Assembly (NCBI GenBank): GCA_963808165.1
Contig: CAWEET010000021.1
Span: forward strand, 496,001 to 560,000
DNA: 64,000 bases
Source of the DNA: Thiosocius sp963808165
GTDB taxonomy: Bacteria > Pseudomonadota > Gammaproteobacteria > Chromatiales > Chromatiaceae
Direction of reading: 5' to 3'
The notes below the pieces were generated by a model. The model was not told the origin of the DNA, did no database searches, and saw nothing but the letters and a program-made list of their open reading frames with translations. Position 1 is the stretch's first letter. Each line of letters opens with the position of its first letter. Positions 32,968 through 42,241 of this stretch are shown here, in pieces. Made by a program: the position numbers and the translations under genes.

Positions 32968-34488
32968 TCTGCGCGGAGGCACGTTGGGAAACTCGCCGAG
33001 GAACTCGGCATGCCACACCTGGTCCGTTAGTTCGCGTTCCTGCCGAGTGCTGAAGCGGTAGCGGTAGGACAGCACCCGTAGAAAACGTGGCCCCTGGTCG
33101 GGGAACGGATTGTGTCGCAGCAGACCCGTGACCTCGGCCGTGTTTTGATGCAGTTGCCAGAGAAAACGCTCGAACCACGGGCGCATCGCCGGATTCTGCG
33201 GCGCAACGAACCATATCATCCAGTCGAGCCGCGGATGCAGCGGCACAATGAAAGCAGGGCGCTCATCCGTGTCATTCGGTTTGTAGCGAAACCGGTAGGA
33301 CCGCCATGTGCGCCCGTCGTTGCTGCCCTGAATCACCAGTTCCTGGCGCTCGGTCTGCATGTTGGGGAAGATATGATAGACGTTGGCCAGACCCCAGCCA
33401 TGTACCCAGCTGACCGCGTCGGACCAGGCGTGATCGTTGCGCCGATCCGTGACGAATTGGTAAATGGCAAGGCTGCTGCTGAGCAGCAGCAGCGCGCCGG
33501 CCAGCGGTAGCAGCACGTTGGTCAGCAGGCTGCGCGCAGGTTGCCTGATGCGATGGATCAGCCAGTCGGGTACGAGATGCCCGATGGCGCGATCGTCGAG
33601 CAGAAACAGGCACAGGGCGATCGTCAGCAGATTGATGAAGTTGTGATTGCTGGTCAGGATGATCAGCACCTGGATCGTGATCGTCGCCAGCGCGGCGAAC
33701 AGGCGGAACGGGCGTGGCAGAAAAATGAAGAAGGGCACCACGAGCTCGACGAACAAGGTGGCCCCGGTGCCGCCCCGCAACACCCAATCCGGCAGCTGGT
33801 GAGCGTACCAGGAGCCCATGTGCGGCAGCGGCTGGGTCTCGAAGTAGTGATTCAGCGTGGTCAGGCCGCGCCACGACGGGTCTTCGCTGAGGATCTTTGA
33901 CAGGCCGGACAGGAAGCGCAGGCGAAACAGCAGCCAGTGAAACAGAAACACCAGCAGTCGGCTCGGGCCGGCGGTCAGGAATATTGACAGGAATCCGGCC
34001 TCGAGCAGCAGATAGTCCCACTGGAAATTGAAAAAGATCTGCCCGACCCGAAACAGCGAGAGATAGAGCACGAACAGCAGTACCGTGGACAGTAGCGGTC
34101 GCCAGCCGATCAGCAACAGTACCGACAGGACACAACCGGCGTAGGCGGCGCCGAGCAGCGTGCTGTCGCGATGGTCGATCCAGAACAGTGTGGGTACACG
34201 GATCCAGCGCTTGTCGCCGAAGTGCTGCTCCAGTCGCACCAGGTGATCGGCGGCCGGCAGGATGCCGTTTTCCCCGATCAGTCCGGTGATCTCCAGCGCG
34301 CTGGATACGAAGGCCGCCAGATAGATCAGCGCGATCAGGCGCAGAAACAACCAGGCCGTGAGCCGGTAGCGGTCGTCGGGCTGCAAGAGCCCGCTGAACA
34401 GATGCGTGGGTGACGGGAGTCGCACGGCGGCTCGCTGGTACCTGGTTTTCTGGCTGCAATGGTAGGTAAGAGCCAGCCGCTGCGCCAT
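32962..34488 (-). CDS. lipase maturation factor family membrane protein
   Basis: A 508-residue multi-spanning protein of the LMF1/LMF2 (DUF1222) family. About eight hydrophobic segments lie between residues 45 and 345, including the conserved FFNFQWDYLLLEAGFLSIFL. The C-terminal soluble part has ELVIQGSNDGRTWRSYRFRYKP and PRLDWMIWFVAPQNP, both typical. In animals these proteins help lipases fold; the bacterial role is unknown. The gene converges with tyrA and is divergent from the lytic transglycosylase gene. A later start is possible, since the first 20 residues look unconserved. Confidence 0.85.
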   Translation of the reverse strand: MAQRLALTYHCSQKTRYQRAAVRLPSPTHLFSGLLQPDDRYRLTAWLFLRLIALIYLAAFVSSALEITGLIGENGILPAADHLVRLEQHFGDKRWIRVPTLFWIDHRDSTLLGAAYAGCVLSVLLLIGWRPLLSTVLLFVLYLSLFRVGQIFFNFQWDYLLLEAGFLSIFLTAGPSRLLVFLFHWLLFRLRFLSGLSKILSEDPSWRGLTTLNHYFETQPLPHMGSWYAHQLPDWVLRGGTGATLFVELVVPFFIFLPRPFRLFAALATITIQVLIILTSNHNFINLLTIALCLFLLDDRAIGHLVPDWLIHRIRQPARSLLTNVLLPLAGALLLLSSSLAIYQFVTDRRNDHAWSDAVSWVHGWGLANVYHIFPNMQTERQELVIQGSNDGRTWRSYRFRYKPNDTDERPAFIVPLHPRLDWMIWFVAPQNPAMRPWFERFLWQLHQNTAEVTGLLRHNPFPDQGPRFLRVLSYRYRFSTRQERELTDQVWHAEFLGEFPNVPPRRP

Positions 34489-34718
34489 CGGTGCGGCGAC
34501 TCAGGCCCGGTCGCGCAACCTGCCCCCATGATACTCGTCGACTTTACAACTTCAGAACTTACTTGAGGTTTAGTGGTAGAAGCCCGATCTCAGAAAGTAC
34601 ATTCCTGGCAACGGATTCAGCCCGTAAGCTCAGCAAACACGTTAGATTGCTGGCGCGCCGATGCGTCGCTCCGGTCCGTTATCTGAGCTTGGGCACGGGC
34701 CTTGCAGTGACGCCAGTC

Positions 34719-35549
34719 ATGACACGCCAGGGCATTAACACAGACCTCTCGCTACGGCTTGCCGGGACGCTCGCGGCCACCCTGATGTTATGCCTGCTGG
34801 TGGGCGGGCCCGCCTCGGCGGCAAGTCCGCTGAAGTCGGATCAACTGGCCGAAAGAGGTCTTCGATACCTGCACGGTGAAGGGGAAGCGCGTGATACCGA
34901 TCGTGCGGTGGTCTATCTTTGCGCTGCCGCGCTGAAGCAACAGGGTATGGCGGCGTTCGAACTCGGCTGGTTGTATTTTCAGGGGCGCGGCGTGCCGCAA
35001 GACGACGGGCTGGCAGCGGCCTGGTTGCGCGAAGCGCGGCGCCTGGGCGAAGAGGCCCCGCCCTGGATCACGGACAGCCTGGCCGCGGTCGAGTCCAAGC
35101 CGTTGCGCTGCGTTGCGAGCAACGGCCTGGACCTGCACCTGACCGACCCGCGGCGCGTCGATTTGCTGATCGCGATCTACGAGATAGCGCCGCAGTACGA
35201 GCTGGATCCGGCCCTGGTTCGCGAGGTCGTGCGCGCCGAGTCGAACTTCAACCCGAAGGCGCGATCACCGCGCGGGGCGATCGGGTTGATGCAGCTGATT
35301 CCCTCGACGGCCAAGCGCTTCGGTGTTGCAGATCCGTTGGAGCCGATCGACAACCTGCATGGCGGCATGGCCTATCTGCGCTGGCTGCAGAACCGCTTCG
35401 ACGGGGATGTCAGCTTGATGCTGGCCGGATATAACGCCGGCGAGGGGGCAGTGGAACGCCACGGCGGCGTTCCGCCTTATGCCGAGACCCGCACATACGT
35501 CAAACGTATCCTGCAGCGCTACGGCGCCGCCGACTCTTTCGAGTCCTGA
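34719..35549 (+). CDS. exported lytic transglycosylase with Sel1-like repeat
   Basis: A 276-residue peptidoglycan lytic transglycosylase. The ATG at 34719 begins a signal peptide ending near GGPASAASP. Residues about 40-105 hold one or two Sel1-like repeats (GLRYLHGEGEARDTDRAVVY, ELGWLYFQGRGVPQD). The SLT domain (about 150-270) has the catalytic glutamate E174 in RAESNFNPKARSPRG, then GLMQLIPSTAKRFG and AGYNAGEGAVERHGG. The frame is open upstream to 34491, but that part lacks homology features. Ribosome-site support for 34719 is weak. Confidence 0.85.
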   Translation: MTRQGINTDLSLRLAGTLAATLMLCLLVGGPASAASPLKSDQLAERGLRYLHGEGEARDTDRAVVYLCAAALKQQGMAAFELGWLYFQGRGVPQDDGLAAAWLREARRLGEEAPPWITDSLAAVESKPLRCVASNGLDLHLTDPRRVDLLIAIYEIAPQYELDPALVREVVRAESNFNPKARSPRGAIGLMQLIPSTAKRFGVADPLEPIDNLHGGMAYLRWLQNRFDGDVSLMLAGYNAGEGAVERHGGVPPYAETRTYVKRILQRYGAADSFES

Positions 35550-35826
35550 CCACGACCGACAAACTATTCCGTCGTGCCGATACGGTTATTCGGCACCCCC
35601 ACCGTTGCCGGCTTGCGCTATTTTCCTTAGTGAGCAGTTCGCATCGTTTCAGCAGGATCTGAAACGTGCCTGGCCCAGGTGCGCGAGTGTAGGGCCGGCC
35701 GTCGCCAGTGCGAACCAGTGCAACGCAGGTCCGGGTACCTTTCTGGCTCGCCCAAAGGGTCATGCGAACTTCTGACTCGGGAGACTGGATTCTGCTTATC
35801 CCGGCAGACGCACCAAGAGGTGTTAC

Positions 35827-36726
35827 ATGATCGTAAGGGTTTGTACTTTCGTGCTCTGTTGCGCTTTGTCGCAGCCATTCTGGACGGTCCCGGCGCTGGC
35901 CGGCGACCTGTGGCATTTCGAACTCGAGCGCTCCAGCGCGACGCCGCTGTCGAACCCGCATGACCTCAAGCTGTCTGCCGACGGACGACTGCTCTATGTC
36001 TCGGACGTTGGCTCCGGCCGCGTGGTCGTGCTTGATGCCGCGACGCTGGTGCTGGTCGACGCGATTGGAGCGGGCGAACTCAGCGGGCCGCACGACGTCG
36101 ATATCGGTCCGGGTGGTTTGCTGTACATCGCGGATACGCACAATGGACGCGTCGTGAGCTATCGCTTGGAAGGTACCCGGGGCGAGCTGGTCGGTCAGCT
36201 CAGCGAAGGCATGCGTGGACCGGAGGGGGTGCTGGTGCATCCGAATGGCATGATCTACGTTGCCGGCGCCTGGTCCAACAATGTGCTGGCCTTCCGCGAC
36301 GGTCGACTCGTGCATGAACTGCGTGATCTGTCGGCCCCGCATGACCTGGAACTGGCCCCCGACGGACGCATCTGGCTCGCCGACGCCGGCAACGACCGGA
36401 TCCTGCTGCTGAGTGCGTCGCTCGAGGTGATCGATGAACTGTCGGGCCCGCCATACGATTTCGATGGCGTGCGCTATCTCGATGTGTTGCCGGACGGCAC
36501 CCTGCTGGCGGCGGACAAATACAGCCACTCGATCAAGCTGATCAGCCCGGACGGCAGGCTTGCGGCGACCCTGGGCAGCGGCCGGCCCGGCCGGGGACCC
36601 GGGGTATTCACCACGCCGGAAGGCGTGGACAGCGCGGGCGATACCCTTTGGCTTGCGGATTCAGGCAATGACCGGATCGTCAAATACCGTTTCAAGCGCA
36701 TGGTCCGCCAGGCCGTCGCTCAATAG
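35827..36726 (+). CDS. exported NHL-repeat beta-propeller protein
   Basis: A 299-residue protein preceded by AAGAGGTG. The signal peptide ends at VPALAGD. The mature part is built of about six NHL/YVTN-like repeats, each with a pattern such as PHDLKLSADGRLLYVSDVGSGRVVV, PHDVDIGPGGLLYIADTHNG, PHDLELAPDGRIWLADAGND and TPEGVDSAGDTLWLADSGND. No catalytic motif is apparent, so it is probably a periplasmic binding or scaffolding protein. Its end overlaps the end of the convergent cNMP-binding gene by 7 bp. Confidence 0.78.
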   Translation: MIVRVCTFVLCCALSQPFWTVPALAGDLWHFELERSSATPLSNPHDLKLSADGRLLYVSDVGSGRVVVLDAATLVLVDAIGAGELSGPHDVDIGPGGLLYIADTHNGRVVSYRLEGTRGELVGQLSEGMRGPEGVLVHPNGMIYVAGAWSNNVLAFRDGRLVHELRDLSAPHDLELAPDGRIWLADAGNDRILLLSASLEVIDELSGPPYDFDGVRYLDVLPDGTLLAADKYSHSIKLISPDGRLAATLGSGRPGRGPGVFTTPEGVDSAGDTLWLADSGNDRIVKYRFKRMVRQAVAQ

Positions 36727-37220
36727 CGCCCATGCTGCTTACTGATGTAGTTCGACATCTCGACGAACTGGGCATTCATCTTGCCAAGAATTCGATGTGC
36801 TGCACGCACCACGGTTCGCATGACCAGGTAGACCAGCTGCGGGTCCTTCTCGATCAGCTGTTCCAGATCCTTGCGGTCCAGCACGATCAGTTCGCACTGG
36901 GTCAAGGCCCGAATGGCCGCGCTGTGCGGCACGCCGTCGACGAAGCCGAGTATGCCCGCCATGTCACCGCTGTGAAGTAGCTGCAGCGTGATCGCATCGC
37001 CGCCGCCGGTCGGCTTGAGTACCTCGAGGCTGCCGCTGGATACGACGTATAACCTGTCGTCCACGTGCCCCTCGTCGAGCAGTGGGGCTCGGACATCGAG
37101 GCCGATGATGCTGGTTGCCTCGGCGAGCAGCAGGCACTGCGACTCGGAGAGATCCGCTCCCAACGGTGATTCACGAATAGCCTCGACACTGACCATTGGC
37201 TGTTCCGCTTGTGTGCTCAT
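36720..37220 (-). CDS. cyclic nucleotide-binding domain protein
   Basis: A 166-residue single-domain protein of the CRP/FNR ligand-binding fold. Visible features are LLDEGHVDDRLYVVSSGSLEVL, LHSGDMAGILGFVDGVPHSAAIRALTQCELIVLD and the capping helix. There is no helix-turn-helix C-terminus, so it is not a DNA-binding CRP. The phosphate-binding cassette is degenerate (GFVDGVPHSAA, without the canonical GELAL-RAA), so nucleotide binding is doubtful. The start at 37220 follows AGGGGGA. It is a single-gene unit. Confidence 0.75.
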   Translation of the reverse strand: MSTQAEQPMVSVEAIRESPLGADLSESQCLLLAEATSIIGLDVRAPLLDEGHVDDRLYVVSSGSLEVLKPTGGGDAITLQLLHSGDMAGILGFVDGVPHSAAIRALTQCELIVLDRKDLEQLIEKDPQLVYLVMRTVVRAAHRILGKMNAQFVEMSNYISKQHGRY

Positions 37221-37410
37221 GGCGATCCCCCTGTAAGAAGCCATCCAAATGCGAATGCTCCAAGTATAAGTTAAGCCCCCCGGGCTTCCACCTGAGCCAG
37301 GTCAGTGGACCGGGTGGATTCATGTCTGACGCCTCTCCTGGTCGCCCCGCTCCGGACATGTCCGCTGTCGACGCAATGCGACTTGCGGCGCAGCGCGTTC
37401 GACCCGCTGG

Positions 37411-37480
37411 ACGCCGTGGATTCGTCCCTGCGGGCTGGAATCGTCGAATCTCTGAGGCAGACGCCGCCGGAGCACTTAGG
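37411..37480. repeat. degenerate copy of the ACGCCGTG intergenic repeat
   Basis: The block starts ACGCCGTGGATTCGTCCCTG and continues with GGGCTGGAATCGTCGAA. It is alignable with the 150-bp repeat core over about 35 bases and lies in the gap between two minus-strand genes. Similarity is weaker than for the copies at 17.2 and 60.8 kb. Confidence 0.35.
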
Positions 37481-37507
37481 GATGCGTGCGGGCACCGCAA
37501 GTTCGTG

Positions 37508-39925
37508 TCATTCGGCTTTGGCCCGGACACGCTGCAGTCCGATCGCCGGCAGCAACAGGTAGCAGATTAGCGCGACCAGCATCAGCCCGTTGAAGCCGAT
37601 TTCCGCGGCGAGCAGCGTCGCAGCGACGGCGCTGACCACGGATGCGCAGCCATTGATGCCCCAGGCCCAGGGCACCAGGCCCGGCGCCGCGTCGCCCAGG
37701 TGACTCAAGCCGACCGGAAACGGGACGCCCATCGCGAAGGCGAGCGGCGCCAACAGGGCCAGGACCAGCGCGATACGCGCGGTTAGTGGGAGGCCGGCGA
37801 GCTGTTCGAGCCAGTCCGGCAGGTATAGCAGGTAGGCGAGGCTGAATGCCAGGATCATCAATACCGCCGGCCGCAGCATGCGACCTTCGCTCGCGTCGCT
37901 GCGCCGCTGTGACCAGAAGCTGCCAAGTCCGGCAAAAACCAAGAATGCCGCGAGCACTGTCGTGGTGGCATATACCGGATGGCCGAGAAACAACTGGAGG
38001 CGCTGGATCCAGGCCAACTCCAGGAACAGAAAGGCCAGACCGATCAGGGAGAAGTACAGCAAGGCGCGGAGCCGCAGGTCTGCCGATACGGTTTCGGCAT
38101 CGCCGGGCCGCATCCATGACAAGGGCAGCAGTATCAGAATGACCGCGGCGGCACTGACCAGCCCGAGCGTGACGACGCCGAGCAGCAGCGCACTGTCCAC
38201 TTGTGCCCGCTCTGCGGGATCGTCGCTCGCGAGCGACGCCCACAGGCCATCCCAGGTCGTGAACAGCATCGGAAACGGGCGCCCGTCGCTGACCGGCATG
38301 AGTCGATACGGTCCCTGCGCCGCGGAGTTCGCGCTATGCGAGCCGAGTATCTGCGCCGCGCCTGTGAAGAACATCGGCCGATTCAGGACCTGGAAGCGAT
38401 TGACCTCATCGGCATGGATCTCGGGCAGCCACACGAGATCGAAGCCGAGGGAGCTGGCGAAGGCGCGAATCGTCGCGTTGTCCTGTGCGTCCATCGGGAC
38501 ATTGGAAAGTACCAGCACGAAGCGCTGCCAGCCGCGGATCATCGCGATGTGCCGGTCGGGATCCTTCACCCCCGATGCGAGCAGTGCGCTGTTGGCCGTG
38601 CTCAGCATGCGCATCGCGAGGCGGGGCGGGAGGCGGGTCGGACCCTCGATCGCCAGGAGCCCACCTTCGTCGAGGTGATCCAGATAGGCGGCGAAGGCCT
38701 CGGCAGTGAGGTCGTAGTCGATGCTCAATGCGTCCACGCCACCGGCGTCGGCCCCGACGGCCAGGGTAATCAGGTCGTACGCTTCGGCCTGCGCCGCGAG
38801 AAAGGCGCGCGGTGTCTGGATGTGCCAGCGAACCTTCGATGGGTCACAGGACGCCCGGCCGTGATGGCGGTATCCCTTGCAGGCCAGGTCATAGAGTTGC
38901 CGATTCGGTTCGATCGCGGTGATCTCGGTCGCGCCCAGCGTGGCCGCCTGCTGCACCGAGAAGCCGACACCCGCGTTGATCACCGCGACGCGCGGGGAGC
39001 CGCGCAACGCGAACGGCAGGGCCGAGATGAGCTGTTCGAACGCATCGCCGGATCCTGCGCTGTCGTGATCGACATCGATCGCACCGGCGCCATCGCCGTC
39101 GAGGAAGACCAGCAGCTTCTTCGGCGGCGCCTGGTCGGCATTCAGGCTGAGCCCGGGGGCGAAACGTTGCGGCACCTCGTCGTTGCGCACCACGCTGACC
39201 ACGCCGTCCACGCCGCTGGACTCGCTGTCGATTGTCGCACCGTGCACGGCCAGGGTCCGTGCGAGATCCTTGTATGCGGCCGGCTCGACGTCGGGACGTA
39301 ACGAGGACCAGGCTAGCCCGGTCAGCGCGATGACCAGCAGACTGAGCCGCCCCGGGTGCCAGCGCATCGTGATCGCAGCGAGAATGGCTACGAGAGCGCC
39401 GCCGGCGAAGATGCCGAACAGGGCATCCGCCGGATCCAGGAAAACGAGGCCGGCAAGCGGCAGGAATGCGCCGAGGCCGGCGCCCACCAGATCAAAGCCG
39501 TAGATGCGCGGGATGTCGGCACGGAACTGCCACAGGGTCGCGCCGATACAGTTGGCCGCGGCAAAGAACGGAACTGCCAGCAAGAGGAATGTGCCGGCGA
39601 GATACAGCACCTGGCGTGCATCCCAGGCCAGCGCCTGCGGATCGAGGGGGACACGCTGCGCGAACGTCAGGCAAGCCAGCGACGAGATGGCGAAGAGCAG
39701 CGCATTGCCGATGAAAAAGGCGGCGAAATGAGGCCGCAGGCGCGGCCCGAGCAGCGTCAGGAAGGTACCGCTGGCACCGTAGCCCAACAGCGCGAGGCTG
39801 ATCGCAATCGCGACCAGGTGATGCCAGTGGACGATCGCGAACACGCGGGTCAGCAGAATCTCATAGCCGAGGGCGGACGCCGAGATCAGCCCGATCGCGC
39901 TCAGGGGTGGCGTGCTGGTTCGCAT
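37508..39925 (-). CDS. large membrane protein with a spermidine synthase-like domain
   Basis: An 805-residue protein. Residues about 1-225 hold six or seven transmembrane helices. A soluble methyltransferase-like domain (about 230-540) follows with PRVAVINAGVGFSVQQAATLGATEITAIEPNRQLYDLA, as in spermidine-synthase-like proteins. About 600-800 holds a second membrane bundle of six or so helices. The canonical aminopropyltransferase active-site motif (GGGDG) is replaced by NAGVGF, so polyamine synthesis is doubtful. The reaction is unknown. The gene precedes no obvious partner; the exported Pcm gene lies 27 bp upstream on the same strand and may be cotranscribed. Confidence 0.75.
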   Translation of the reverse strand: MRTSTPPLSAIGLISASALGYEILLTRVFAIVHWHHLVAIAISLALLGYGASGTFLTLLGPRLRPHFAAFFIGNALLFAISSLACLTFAQRVPLDPQALAWDARQVLYLAGTFLLLAVPFFAAANCIGATLWQFRADIPRIYGFDLVGAGLGAFLPLAGLVFLDPADALFGIFAGGALVAILAAITMRWHPGRLSLLVIALTGLAWSSLRPDVEPAAYKDLARTLAVHGATIDSESSGVDGVVSVVRNDEVPQRFAPGLSLNADQAPPKKLLVFLDGDGAGAIDVDHDSAGSGDAFEQLISALPFALRGSPRVAVINAGVGFSVQQAATLGATEITAIEPNRQLYDLACKGYRHHGRASCDPSKVRWHIQTPRAFLAAQAEAYDLITLAVGADAGGVDALSIDYDLTAEAFAAYLDHLDEGGLLAIEGPTRLPPRLAMRMLSTANSALLASGVKDPDRHIAMIRGWQRFVLVLSNVPMDAQDNATIRAFASSLGFDLVWLPEIHADEVNRFQVLNRPMFFTGAAQILGSHSANSAAQGPYRLMPVSDGRPFPMLFTTWDGLWASLASDDPAERAQVDSALLLGVVTLGLVSAAAVILILLPLSWMRPGDAETVSADLRLRALLYFSLIGLAFLFLELAWIQRLQLFLGHPVYATTTVLAAFLVFAGLGSFWSQRRSDASEGRMLRPAVLMILAFSLAYLLYLPDWLEQLAGLPLTARIALVLALLAPLAFAMGVPFPVGLSHLGDAAPGLVPWAWGINGCASVVSAVAATLLAAEIGFNGLMLVALICYLLLPAIGLQRVRAKAE

Positions 39926-39952
39926 GGATTGCCCGTCGGTGGGGTCAGCCCC

Positions 39953-40696
39953 TCATCGTGTGCCGGTCAGCGGTACGAAGGTCACCGGCAGGATCTCACG
40001 GGTACGGACGCTACCCTCCTGGTCGCGGCTGACCAGGACGAGCTTCTGGGTCAGGAACCGGCTGCCAACGGGGATGATCATCCGTCCACCGGGTTTGAGT
40101 TGTTGCAACAGCGGCGGAGGGATGTGTTCGCTGGCCGCCGTGACGATGATGGCATCGAACGGGGCAGCCTCCTCCCATCCGAAATAGCCGTCTCCGATGC
40201 GACTCTGAACGGTGCTGTGGCCGAGTTCGTCCAGTGTCGCGCGCGCGCGCTCACCGAGCTCGGGGACGATTTCCACACTGTAGACCTCGGCGCCGAGCGC
40301 TCCGAGGACGGCTGCCTGGTAGCCGGATCCGGTGCCCAGCTCGAAGACCCTGTCACCGGCTTCGACGTCGAGCAGTTCGGTCATCAAGGCGACGATCAGG
40401 GGCTGCGAGATCGTCTGACCATAACCGATTGGCAGCGGACGGTTCTCGTACGCGTGACGCCTCTGGTCGTCGGGGACGAACCTTTCCCGGGGAACCTCGT
40501 GCAATACCCGGCGCACCTCGGGTGAAAGACCATCGATGCCGGTTTCCGTTCGCAGTCGCGAGATCTGAAACTCGACATCACCCCACAGCGCCTCGTTCGC
40601 CGCAGCCCGGCCGGTGTCTCCGTGCACCGCCGCGTTTGGCGACAGGCACATCACCATGAACAGGGCAGCGGCGAAAAATGGGTTTCTGCTTGGCAT
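39953..40696 (-). CDS. pcm: exported protein-L-isoaspartate O-methyltransferase
   Basis: A 247-residue SAM-dependent enzyme that methylates isoaspartate in damaged proteins. The SAM motif is VFELGTGSGYQAAVLGALG, preceded by the family signature YGQTISQPLIVALMTELL. The start at 40696 follows GAAGG and gives MPSRNPFFAAALFMVMCLSP with a hydrophobic core and a cleavage-like AVHGD, that is, a signal peptide. Ordinary Pcm is cytosolic, so a periplasmic location is suggested, although SAM is not expected there. A second possibility is a membrane-anchored form. It lies 82 bp after an unknown small membrane gene. Confidence 0.85.
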   Translation of the reverse strand: MPSRNPFFAAALFMVMCLSPNAAVHGDTGRAAANEALWGDVEFQISRLRTETGIDGLSPEVRRVLHEVPRERFVPDDQRRHAYENRPLPIGYGQTISQPLIVALMTELLDVEAGDRVFELGTGSGYQAAVLGALGAEVYSVEIVPELGERARATLDELGHSTVQSRIGDGYFGWEEAAPFDAIIVTAASEHIPPPLLQQLKPGGRMIIPVGSRFLTQKLVLVSRDQEGSVRTREILPVTFVPLTGTR

Positions 40697-40778
40697 TGTC
40701 GTGCCTTCGTTCCAAGACCACCTGCTATAAGTATGGACACATTTGCGCGCCGCGAAAGGTGTTCCCGGGAGTGCTGGC

Positions 40779-41216
40779 TCAGACGAGGGACAAGGCAATC
40801 AGATTGAACAGCAACAGGGCGATTCCGATGTAACCGACGGTCTGGAAAAAGCTTTCGCGGCGCCTGCGCTGGTCGCGGAAACGCGCCGACAGTTCATCGA
40901 TCGACAGCTTGCTGTCGTCGGAAAAGGCCGGATCGAGGTATACCCGGCGATGCCGCAGATCCGACGCCTCGATAGCTGACACCGCATGCTCGGCCGATAG
41001 GCGGTAAAGATGGGCCTCGAGATCGATCAGGCGTCGTTTCAGAATTTCATGGGCGTGCATCAGGGCGGCATCGCCGTCGTTGAAGTGCGCGATGTAACGG
41101 ATGCGCGGCTGCGTGTCACCGGTCGGTTCCGGGTCTGGCAGCGCGCTGTATAGATTCACTCGCGACAGGCCGGAATGCCCGGCATGCGTTTCCACCGTCA
41201 AATAGCCAGTTTGCAC
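40779..41216 (-). CDS. small tail-anchored protein of unknown function
   Basis: A 145-residue protein that I do not recognise. The N-terminal part is soluble; a helical stretch (DGDAALMHAHEILKRRLIDLE) and an Arg-rich segment (ARFRDQRRRRESFF) precede one C-terminal transmembrane helix, TVGYIGIALLLFNLIALSLV, so it is probably inserted by its tail with the bulk in the cytoplasm. It is on the same strand as pcm. A 270-bp mobile element lies 60 bp upstream of its start. Confidence 0.6.
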   Translation of the reverse strand: MQTGYLTVETHAGHSGLSRVNLYSALPDPEPTGDTQPRIRYIAHFNDGDAALMHAHEILKRRLIDLEAHLYRLSAEHAVSAIEASDLRHRRVYLDPAFSDDSKLSIDELSARFRDQRRRRESFFQTVGYIGIALLLFNLIALSLV

Positions 41217-41275
41217 GGGGTGGTGCCTGCATTGGATTCACTAGGACAAGTGTGCGCCCTGCGCGATCGCTTGCC

Positions 41276-41545
41276 TAGGGCCTGTTAACACTAATCCGGA
41301 GCGTGTCGCCGGAGGCCATTTTTTCGCAGATCAAGGCGTAACGAGCGCTGTGTAGCAGGCTACATCAGCGAGGTGCAACGCAGAGCTGTGGAAAAATGGC
41401 CCCGTCCCTTCGGTTTGCGCCCCAAAATGCGCCACTCGGTGTTACTCGTCGTTCATTTGGAATGACCAAACTTCACTCCTCGCGCCTTGATTGGCCCATT
41501 TTGGGGCAGCAACGACGCGATCCGGATTAGTGTTAACAGGCCCTA
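41276..41545. mobile_element. 270-bp MITE-like element, copy 1
   Basis: The ends are perfect terminal inverted repeats of 25 bp starting TAGGGCCTGTTAACACTAAT, and weaker symmetry continues inward (ATCAAGGCG near both ends). It matches the copy at 49,597-49,866 over the full length with about six differences. There is no ORF of transposase size, so it is non-autonomous. Each end includes TA, consistent with a TA target duplication as made by IS630/mariner-type transposases. Confidence 0.88.
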
Positions 41546-41580
41546 GCCCGCAACCGTCAGCGCTGCAACGCCGTCGCGGA

Positions 41581-42141
41581 TCAGTCGCTGCTCTCCTCGT
41601 CGCGGTCCGGCCACAGGCGGTTGACCACGTCGGTACCCGAGGCCAGGGTATGACAGGTATTGATGAAATCGGCCGGCGGTGCAACGCTGTCTTCCAGGTG
41701 ATCGCCGGTTTCGCCGCGCCAGGCATACACGGTCTGCACCGCGGTGGTTGCCAGTGGACCGAGCAGCTCGACCAGGTGCGTGCATCCCCATCGGCCACCG
41801 AGCAACAGGCGGACCTTCCCGGTCCAGCCGGGCTCGATGCGCTGTCCCACCAGTTTGCCGAAGCGATCGGGAAAATTGGGGCAGGGCGGATAGGGGGCGT
41901 GGACGGTCTTGGCGTCGATCGCCTGCACCGTCAGATCGGAGTCCACGGTCATTCGCAGCCACATCTCGTGCAGATGCTCGCCCGGGGCGATCTTGCCGCG
42001 TCCAAAGGTCTCCATTTCCTCCGTCCGGGTGTCGATCAGGCTGCCTTCGATATCCCAGAGGCCGTCTTTTCGACGGTAGCCACTGCATTCGATTCTTCTG
42101 GTGTGCACCAGCTCGCGCTTTTCAGGGGGTGGGAGTGGCAT
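41581..42141 (-). CDS. DUF2889 family protein
   Basis: A 186-residue protein of the DUF2889 family: it opens HTRRIECSGYRRKDGLWDIEGSLIDT and carries GEHLHEMWLRMTVDSDL and WGCTHLVELLGPLATTAVQT, all characteristic. Function is unknown. No signal peptide or membrane segment is present. It is divergent from the phasin gene, and a perfect palindrome (42,180-42,194) lies 39 bp from its start, so the two may be co-regulated. Confidence 0.85.
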   Translation of the reverse strand: MPLPPPEKRELVHTRRIECSGYRRKDGLWDIEGSLIDTRTEEMETFGRGKIAPGEHLHEMWLRMTVDSDLTVQAIDAKTVHAPYPPCPNFPDRFGKLVGQRIEPGWTGKVRLLLGGRWGCTHLVELLGPLATTAVQTVYAWRGETGDHLEDSVAPPADFINTCHTLASGTDVVNRLWPDRDEESSD

Positions 42142-42179
42142 AGAACAATCTTTTTAAAAACAGTGTGAAAGAATACGGC

Positions 42180-42194
42180 TTGTGCGGCGCACAA
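42180..42194. promoter_or_regulatory. candidate operator, upstream site of the phasin promoter
   Basis: TTGTGC-GGC-GCACAA is a perfect 15-bp palindrome, 20 bp upstream of the phasin -35 box and 39 bp from the divergent DUF2889 gene. Its half-sites recur at 42,240-42,270. A PhaR-like repressor that senses polyhydroxyalkanoate is the obvious candidate ligand, by analogy with phasin genes in other proteobacteria. Confidence 0.55.
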
Positions 42195-42213
42195 AATTTA
42201 TTCGGGCGAGGGC

Positions 42214-42241
42214 TTGACAAGGGCCGGAGAAGACCTATATT
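42214..42241 (+). promoter_or_regulatory. sigma-70 promoter of the phasin gene
   Basis: A perfect -35 box TTGACA (42,214-42,219) and a -10 box TATATT (42,236-42,241) are separated by 16 bp. The transcription start would fall near 42,248, inside the downstream palindrome. Confidence 0.7.
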
